Of a stretch of DNA of 64,000 bases, positions 57,310 to 64,000 are shown piece by piece. The number at the start of each line of letters is the position of its first letter. Within the stretch, counting starts at the first letter, position 1. The notes below the pieces were generated by a model. The model saw nothing but the letters and a program-made list of their open reading frames with translations. It did no database searches and had not been told where the DNA came from. Source of the stretch: Galerina marginata (Eukaryota > Basidiomycota > Agaricomycetes > Agaricales > Galerinaceae); the NCBI GenBank assembly GCA_023014335.1, contig JAECYW010000003.1:1116001-1180000 (forward strand), read 5' to 3'. Position numbers and translations under genes: made by a program.

Positions 57310-59571
57310 ATGCTGCCTGCGCCTAATCGGCTAGACCGACTCGTCCTTTTTGCCTCCCTGCTGCTGCATTCTTTCTCTTTGTGAGAAATGGCAAATACTC
57401 TGCATATCCTCCTGCGCCAAAGAAACCCCCCGTGCTTGGAAACCTCCTAGACCTGCCGGATTGCTTTGAGTGGGAAACGTACGCGCTGTGGGAAAAGGAG
57501 TACTGTGGATTTTCACGCATTTTTTGCTCTATTCTAGTTCACGGTTTTCCTTTATTTTTTTTTATGAGCAGATTCCGAGCTTATCCGCCTGAGTGCACCT
57601 GGCAATGAATTCGTCGTACTCAATTCTTTCGATGCAGCCGTCGATCTCCTTGAAAAGCGGTCGTTTATTTACTCCAGCAGGTGTGTCACTGGCTGCGTTT
57701 AACTTCAAGAATATCCTAAATAAAAACACAATCAAAGGCCACAATTTACGATGACCAGCGACTTGTGAGTTAAAAGTTGCGACAAGGATAAGAGGTCATG
57801 GTCCTGATATGTTCATTTATCCGCAGAATGGGCCGGGACTGGCTAATATCGGCCATGCCGTACGGAGAACCGTGGAGAGAGCGTAGGCGGGCGTTTACGA
57901 AGTACTTTCAGCCAAGTAATGCTAGCTTATACGAAGCGCCGCAGATAGAGTTCGTCCGCAAGATGTTTCCTCGTCTCCTGACCACTCCTGAGGATTTTCT
58001 GGACATAACGAGACAGTAAACCTCCCTGCTGCAGCTCGGGCTTCGGCTGCATAGACTTGATATTTAATGCTGATAGTGCAACTCTTTTTTTCTTTTAGCG
58101 CGATAGGCGGATTGACTCTGTCCATAGCGTATGGGTTACCCATCGAAGACTCCAACGATCCATATCTCAAAATCGCCGAAAAGGCCCTGGCGTCTCTTGG
58201 AGAGGCGGCTTTGCCTGGGGCGTTCTTGGTCAACATTATTCCAATCCTTAAATATGTACCAGAATTTTTTCCTGGTGCGGGGTTCAAGACGAAAGCGAGG
58301 ATTTGGCGGAAGCTGCAGGAGGACTTTCTCACCGTTCCTTATGAGGTGACTGTGAAGCGTATGGTTTGCGTCCTTCTGGGTCCGCTGGCGTGTAATTTGA
58401 GGCTGATTTGAAAGCGGACTGTAGGTTGCTGGGGTAGCCAGACCGTCTTTCATGTTGAGATTCTTACAGTCTCTGGACGAGGGTGAAGCTGCCAAGCCCC
58501 AGCGAGAAATCGTAAAGGATACGGCAGGGATTGTCATGACCGGTAACTTTATTTTCTTTCATGCCTTTTTCCTTTATTCACGAACGTGGTCATCTTCAAA
58601 GCTGGTGCGGACACCATTGTCGCGGCCATCCATACTTTTTTTGCAGCGATGCTTTGTTTTCCTGAGACGCAACGGAAAGCACAGGAGGAGTTGGACCGGG
58701 TTCTGCTAATAGGAGGAAGACTGCCTGAGTTTAGTGATGAAAGGGATTTACCGTATATATCTGCCTTGGTTAAAAAAGTCGTTAGGTGTGTTTGTGCCCT
58801 TTTCCTGCCATTGAATCTAATGCGTTGAAAATCCATCGGTTTAGGTGGAAACCAGTGGCACCTATCGGTCGGTTTTCACGATTCTAATCGAAAAGCCAAA
58901 GGTCGCTCGACTCGCCCTGTTACTGATCACAAATATCATGATCAGGTGTGCCTCATTATTCCAGCGAGGACGACGTATATCGAGGGTATCGTATTCCTAA
59001 GGGGGCCCTAATTATCGCTAATGTGTGGTAAGCCTGTAGAAAGTAAATGAGGTACAAGAATATTGAACGACCGTTATTGCACTGGTAGGGCGATGCTCTA
59101 CAACGAATGCGACTATCCAGATCCGTCAGTGTTCAAACCGGAACGATTCTTGAAGGACGGAAAGCTCGACTCGGCTGTACGGGATCCTGCATTGATGGCC
59201 TTCGGTTTTGGTAGAAGGTAAGCATTTTCGTCCAAATTTCTCCCTTATCAAATCATGAACTGACGGACTTCAACGTTCATCTCAGGATTTGCCCAGGAAG
59301 CCACATTGCGATGTCGGTTCTCTGGCTCACGGTCGCAAGTATATTCGCAACGTTCAATATTTCCAAAGCTGTGGATGATGATGAGATGCTGGTAGAGCCC
59401 TCAATACATTATCAGTCTTCTTTGGTGTGGTCAGTGATACAGCTCGCCATTGGACTGAGAGAAGAGCGGCTTACGATCAATGATAGTCGACCGTTGCCTT
59501 TCGAGTGTACCCTCCAAGCGCGGTCTGAGGCTACTGAGGAGCTCATTCGTTCTGCAAAGGATCCGTACTGA
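57310..59571 (+). pseudogene. Cytochrome P450, array member 3, N-terminus frameshifted
   Basis: The natural ATG at 57310 (MLPAPNRLDRLVLF) runs into TGA at codon 25. The conserved frame then resumes as RNGKYSAYPPAPKKPPVLGNLL. From there the gene appears sound: [60 protein letters not shown] (ExxR reads KVVR, with Lys replacing the conserved Glu), KPERFLKDGK, AFGFGRR|ICPGSHI, end IRSAKDPY at 59571. The same early stop exists in the sister fragment at 53244. The ExxR Glu is nearly invariant in P450s, so the Lys is a second sign of decay. It could still make an unanchored protein from an internal start, but I favour a degenerating gene. Confidence 0.65.
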
Positions 59572-59702
59572 CTTTTATGGCGTTATGTCGCAAAGCCGAA
59601 AAAAGTCAAAAGAAAAATACAACGAAGTATTCCAAACAATTTGATTAGCCACGGCAGAATTTTTCTGAAGAGAAGAGGAAGAATGTGCCAGGTTGAACCA
59701 AG

Positions 59703-59727
59703 GGAAGGAAGGAAGGAAGGAAGGAAG
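59703..59727. repeat. (GGAA)6 microsatellite
   Basis: Six GGAA units in a row, followed by GTATATTATACTGA. A shorter GGAA run at 47283-47299 is followed by GTATGATACTGA. Confidence 0.9.
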
Positions 59728-60270
59728 TATATTATACTGAGGGGGTTCTGACGTTGCACTGTTGGGCAAGGCTGGTTAGCATTACGTAATTGTTAGTTTC
59801 AAAGTGTGGCCGATCCGGCGATCCCTGTTCAGTGTTGACTTTTACGGTCGTCGGCTGCTCTTTTCAACACCATCTCCGGTCGCTCCTAAATTTTAGCTCA
59901 TTATCGATGCATTATCTCTTGTCGTGCTCTAACCTTCCTCGTTTCTTTGGCCAAATTCCAACATCGAGAATCAAACTGTCCCGACATTTTTGCACCCGCC
60001 CGTTCATCTGGCTGTCCCTTGAAGAAAACTGGTTGCAGAAGCTGTATGATATCAGGACTTCCACGGAAATTGTCAATCAGCAGGCATTGGATAGCATGTT
60101 CTTCCCATGGATCCAGGCTTCGCAATGACAGAACTTGGACAGAACACTTGACGGGAAATTTCGAGGCATACGGTACGTCATTATCCGCTATTTACATTAT
60201 CGCTGTCATTGAAATGTTGTATCACTCAGCTGCAACCCTAAGAGCCGAATAGTAAACGAAGAGACAGGAT

Positions 60271-60292
60271 TGGCTTTTCCCTTCCTTTTGAG
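60271..60292 (+). promoter_or_regulatory. Conserved leader just upstream of P450 member 4
   Basis: TGGCTTTTCCCTTCCTTTTG lies immediately before the ATG at 60293. The same box, TGGCTTTCCCCTTCCTTTCG, precedes the ATG of member 5 (63261-63283). Probably 5' UTR or core promoter kept after duplication. Confidence 0.5.
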
Positions 60293-62494
60293 ATGTCGCT
60301 TTCACCAAATGGATTGGATATATTCGTTCTCCTCGCGACTCTCGCGACATTTTCGCTCATATATCTGAGAAACCAAAAGCGATCTCTATTGCCGTATCCT
60401 CCCGGTCCTAGGAAATTTCCAGTGCTCGGGAACCTGCTGGATTTTCCCACTAGCAATGAATGGGAGACGTACGCTCAGTGGAGTAAGGAGTACAGTGAGT
60501 TTCTTCAATGCATTTTGTCCCATCCTTTCGTTGACGATTGCTGGCTTCATCAGGCTCTACCGTGGTTCATATAAATGCCGCTAGAAATGACTTTGTTATC
60601 CTTAATTCCTTCAGCGCTGCCATTGATCTTCTTGAAAAGAGGTCGTCTATATACTCCAGCAGGTATATCTTACATTGCCTTAGACTTAGCAAGTTTTGTT
60701 GATGCCCAAAACAGACCCCAGTTCACGATGGTCACCGAGCTGTGAGTTTGTCGAATCTACAAAGTTGTTCAAGGTTGCAATCCTCGCGGTCTTACAGGAT
60801 GGGCTATAAATGGTTCATGTCTGGGATGCCTTATGGTGAACCATGGAGAGAGCGTCGGCGAGCCTTCACGAACTATTTTCAGAGTAGCAATTCTAGCCAA
60901 TATCAGGCTCCATCAGTGGAGTTTATTCGGAAGATGCTGCCACGTCTCCTCAGTTCTCCGGAAGATTTTCTTGATATAACACGCAAGTAAGTTTCCCTAT
61001 CATGTACCGCTAAACAATTAGACGTGTCATATTAACGACTGGGCTTTCTAAGTGCAATAGGCGGATTGTCTCTGGCAATGGCTTACGGCCTACCGATGCA
61101 GAACTCCGACGACCCGTTTGTCAACCTCGTCCAACGAGCCGTCGCGTCCATCGGAGAGGCGGCTACGCCGGGAGCTTTCTTGGTCGACATTATCCCAATC
61201 CTGAAATATGTACCCGAATTCGTACCAGGAGCTGGGTTCAAGAAAAAAGCGAGGATCTGGCGAAAACTGCAGGAGGACATGCTCGAGGTGCCTTATGAAG
61301 AGACGATTAGGAATATGGTTTGGAGTTGTCAGTGTTCATGCTGTTTGAGGCTGATTTGGACGTCGATTTAGGCTTCTGGTATTGCCAAACCCTCTTTCGC
61401 CTCGACTCTACTGCAAAAAGTGGATGAATGCGAGGATGCGAGCCACCAGCATGAAATTATCAAAGATACGGCGGCTATAGTTTTTGCAGGTGAGACCGTC
61501 GTTTTGTGTATTCTTTCCTCGTTATTCATACCTTAGCCCTCAGCCGGTGCCGACACGACTATCTCGAGCATCCACACATTTTTTACTACGATGCTTTGCT
61601 ATCCTGAAGTCCAAAGGAAGGCACAACTGGAAGTGGACCATGTCCTTGGAGGAAGACTGCCTGAGCTCAGCGACGAACCAGATTTGCCATATGTATCCGC
61701 TCTGGTGAAAGAAGTTTTAAGGTTTGTCTTGGTTTTTCTACCTACGCCATATAGTCATCCATTTTATTGACAACTCATCGGTTTAGGTGGAAACCTGTGG
61801 CACCCCTTGGTAGGTCTTCGCACTCTGACTCTGAGGACCCAAGGACTGTCCCAGCTGAGCACTAATAATATCAGGTGTGCCTCATTACGCCAGCGAAGAT
61901 GACGTTTATGCAGGATACCACATTCCGAAAGGGTCCATGGTTATCGCGAATGCATGGTGAGCTCCTCTTCTAGAAAGGAAAAGCGAAAGGGGCATCCTGA
62001 TCGAGAGACTCTGACCCAGGGCTATGCTCTACGATGAAGACGAATATCCTGACCCTTCGAGCTTCAAGCCAGACCGTTTCTTGCTGGATGGAAAGCTCAA
62101 TCCTGATGTACGAGATCCTGCATTGATGGCTTTTGGGTTCGGTCGAAGGTAAGCAGCTGCTGTCAGTCAGTTTTCTGGAGTATACCGTTAATTCTGTGGC
62201 CTGCAGGATTTGCCCTGGAAGCCATGTCGCAATTTCAGTACTGTGGCTCACCGTCGCAAGCATACTCGCGACATTTGATATTTCGAAAGCAGTAGATGAT
62301 GAGGGAAAATCTATCGAGCCCTCAATACGGTATAAATCTTCTTTGATATCGTTAGTGGCTTTTTCTCGTCTGTAAAAAATGTCGGAGATGTTGACTAGCG
62401 ATAATGCAGTCACCCCCTGCCATTCAAGTGTACCCTCAAGGCACGATCCAAAGGCGCGGAGGAAGTCATTCGAGCTGCTGGAGACCCTTATTGA
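60293..62494 (+). CDS. Cytochrome P450, tandem array member 4
   Basis: From ATG 60293 ([25 protein letters not shown] anchor) to TGA 62492-62494. [90 protein letters not shown]-helix [17 protein letters not shown] (ExxR intact); [24 protein letters not shown]; end [14 protein letters not shown]. The I-helix has the canonical AGADTT. Closest in the window to members 3 and 5. Intact through about thirteen exons. Likely a microsomal monooxygenase tailoring the cluster product or detoxifying a substrate. Confidence 0.87.
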
Positions 62495-63283
62495 TCTTCA
62501 CGGACAGAGAAGTATAGGGAAGGATTCGTGAATGACAAAGGATGCTTGTAACGTTCGTTCTTTGACCGTATCTTTTGGTTGCCTCAAGGTCGATGTTGAA
62601 TCGACAGCAAGGATAGTTTTAAATTCTCATTTATCCGCGTTCATACGACGATGCCGATAGGATCGCATAATGACTGGAGAATTTCCTCGATTTAGATTTC
62701 CCTACTGATCTCAATTGTAATCACTTCCTCTATCCACTCAGTCTCACACTTCAGACGTGATATCTTCATTCTTCACTCTTTTGAGCCAAGACGATATGTC
62801 AAACCAGCCCTGCATTCACCATCAAATGAGTTTCTCCATCGAGTTCCTCCACGCTGCAGAAGTTTCCTTTGGAGCACGGAACACGTATTTCGCGGGAAAT
62901 CATCAAGGGCTCACGCCCAGATATGTCGGTGGCAGTAGCTTTGCATCCTCTTCTGTCTTCCTTCAGCTTCAGCTCTAGCCTTCATGGTGCTGCAGTTCCA
63001 CCAGATTTACTGCAGCGCAGCAACAGAAGAGGACCGGCATGGTTGAAGTCGATCGACACGGGTTTTGTGTGGAATATACACATTTTTCACATCCACAAAA
63101 CGAAGGTGGTGGTGCATTAGGATAAATGTCAAGTTCCTAACTGCCATCCACGACGTTGCCTGCCTTTACGGCATTTTGAGCTAATTTTAATATTCTTGTG
63201 TGCACTTCGAGAACGGGAAAAGCGACAGGAGCATAAAAGCGGCGACTTCACCTGCAGGGTCTGGCTTTCCCCTTCCTTTCGCG
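62495..63283. other. Intergenic, promoter of member 5
   Basis: 789 bp. Frames at 62757-62978 and 62869-63120 have no recognisable motif. About 63231 has CATAAAAG, a possible TATA-like element 50 bp before the ATG at 63284, followed by the conserved leader TGGCTTTCCCCTTCC. Confidence 0.45.
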
Positions 63284-64000
63284 ATGATACGTCTACCAAC
63301 TGGACTGGATCTGTTCGTTTTACTTGGGACTCTGGCCACTGGGGTACTCATTTATACGAGGAATAACAAGCGCGCTTTACCATTTCCTCCTGGCCCTAGG
63401 AAACTTCCCGTACTTGGAAACCTACTTGACCTTCCGAAGAGCTTCGAGTGGGAGACGTATGCACGGTGGAGCAAGGAGTATAGTGAGTGCGGAAACATAA
63501 CCTTGCTCTCTTCTATTGATCCATTTCGATTTTTTTGGCAAATAGATTCGGGTATTATTCACCTAAATGCTGCTGGAACCAACTTCGTCATACTCAATTC
63601 CTTCAATGCGGCGATTGACCTACTTGAAAAGAGATCGTCAATTTACTCCAGCAGGTGTGTCCTTATTGCTCGAGGATTCCATGGCTTTATTCATCAATAC
63701 TACCGAAAAGAGCGCAGTTCACGATGATCAGCCAGTTGTGAGTCCTACGGCCTTATGATGAAGTTTACATTTCACATTGATACACAGGATGGGCTGGAAG
63801 TGGCTCATGTCAGCCATGCCATACGGAGAGCCATGGAGGGAGCGTCGTCGGGCATTTATGAAGTACTTTCAACCCAGCAACGCCAACCTGTATCAAGCAC
63901 CCCAAATGGAATTCATCCGCAAAATGCTGCCTCGTCTCCTGAACACTCCAGATGATTTCCTTGGTATCACGCGACAGTAAGTTCCTTGTACGTCTTGCTC
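63284..64000 (+). CDS. Cytochrome P450, tandem array member 5, cut by right edge
   Basis: Begins with ATG 63284 (MIRLPTGLDLFVLLGTLATGVLIYT anchor). Exons seen: [70 protein letters not shown] split over short introns; [29 protein letters not shown] with [23 protein letters not shown], followed by a donor GTAAGT near 63980. The rest lies outside the window, so the haem region cannot be checked. Exon layout matches members 1, 2 and 4, and there is no break in the visible part. Confidence 0.87.

Larger units (their letters stand above)
50400..57670. repeat. Segmental duplication within the P450 array
   Basis: Unit 1: promoter, P450 at 50763-53016, intergenic, 5' part of a second P450 at 53244-53576. 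Unit 2: promoter, P450 at 54766-57089, matching intergenic (CGGTCGAGTTGTTGGGCTTTGC at about 53033 and 57108), then the second P450 from 57310, complete to its 3' end. The RING-gene block (about 53580-54240) sits between the two units, exactly where the unit 1 second P450 is cut off. Confidence 0.85.
59572..60292. other. Intergenic with microsatellite
   Basis: 721 bp between array members 3 and 4. It contains the GGAA microsatellite at 59703-59727. A 112-codon frame at 59790-60128 has no motif. The last 25 bp carry a leader motif shared with member 5. Confidence 0.5.

Noticed and set aside
47283..59727. Two GGAA runs, each followed by a GTAT..ATACTGA word, as a functional pair
   Set aside because: Simple repeats of this kind recur by chance, and the surrounding sequences do not align.
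1..64000. tRNA, rRNA or CRISPR features
   Set aside because: No cloverleaf-like or rRNA-like sequence was noticed by eye, and the spacer-less satellite is not a CRISPR array. The organism is eukaryotic.

Overview
The window comes from a filamentous basidiomycete, most likely an Agaricomycete. The genes are interrupted by many 50-60 nt GT-AG introns. The families present (FunK1 kinases, I66-type protease inhibitors, atromentin-synthetase-like A-T-TE enzymes, large tandem P450 arrays, HECT-like multi-exon genes) are typical of mushroom-forming fungi. Exons were joined by eye from splice signals and from comparison of paralogs within the window, so most gene ends are good and some splice sites are approximate.

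Left part (1-10 kb) is repeat-rich and gene-poor. It holds a partial gene running off the left edge, an 89-bp near-perfect inverted repeat, a tandem satellite with a 161-bp period (about 7.5 copies), and a long minus-strand gene ending in a HECT-type C-lobe with its catalytic cysteine. About 3.5 kb after that has no recognised gene. At 10 kb is a small RING-finger gene whose paralog reappears at 53.7 kb. From 11 to 16 kb there is a direct duplication of an MFS transporter gene; the second copy is broken.

From 16.5 kb to the right edge almost every gene is metabolic, and the region looks like a secondary-metabolite gene cluster or two adjoining ones. It contains an intradiol dioxygenase, an aldo-keto reductase, an I66-like protease inhibitor, two flavin amine/L-amino-acid oxidases, a four-domain NRPS-like enzyme, an MFS exporter, a class IV (branched-chain type) aminotransferase, a flavin monooxygenase, a divergent P450, a secreted tyrosinase, a FunK1 kinase, and a head-to-tail array of related P450s that continues past the right edge.

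The centrepiece is the gene at 29086-33051. It joins adenylation, thiolation and thioesterase domains of the 2-oxo-acid-dimerising (atromentin/furanone synthetase) type to a C-terminal CmcJ/AsaB/NvfI-like oxygenase domain in one polypeptide of about 1228 residues. A plausible scheme (inference) is: amino-acid oxidase and/or aminotransferase make 2-oxo acids; the A-T-TE module activates and dimerises them; the fused oxygenase, FMO, tyrosinase and P450s tailor the product; MFS proteins export it.

The locus is in active rearrangement. A 4.3-kb direct duplication copied one amino-acid oxidase plus the 5' part of the NRPS-like gene, leaving a truncated adenylation pseudogene at the junction. The P450 array contains its own segmental duplication, interrupted by the RING-gene block, which truncates one P450.
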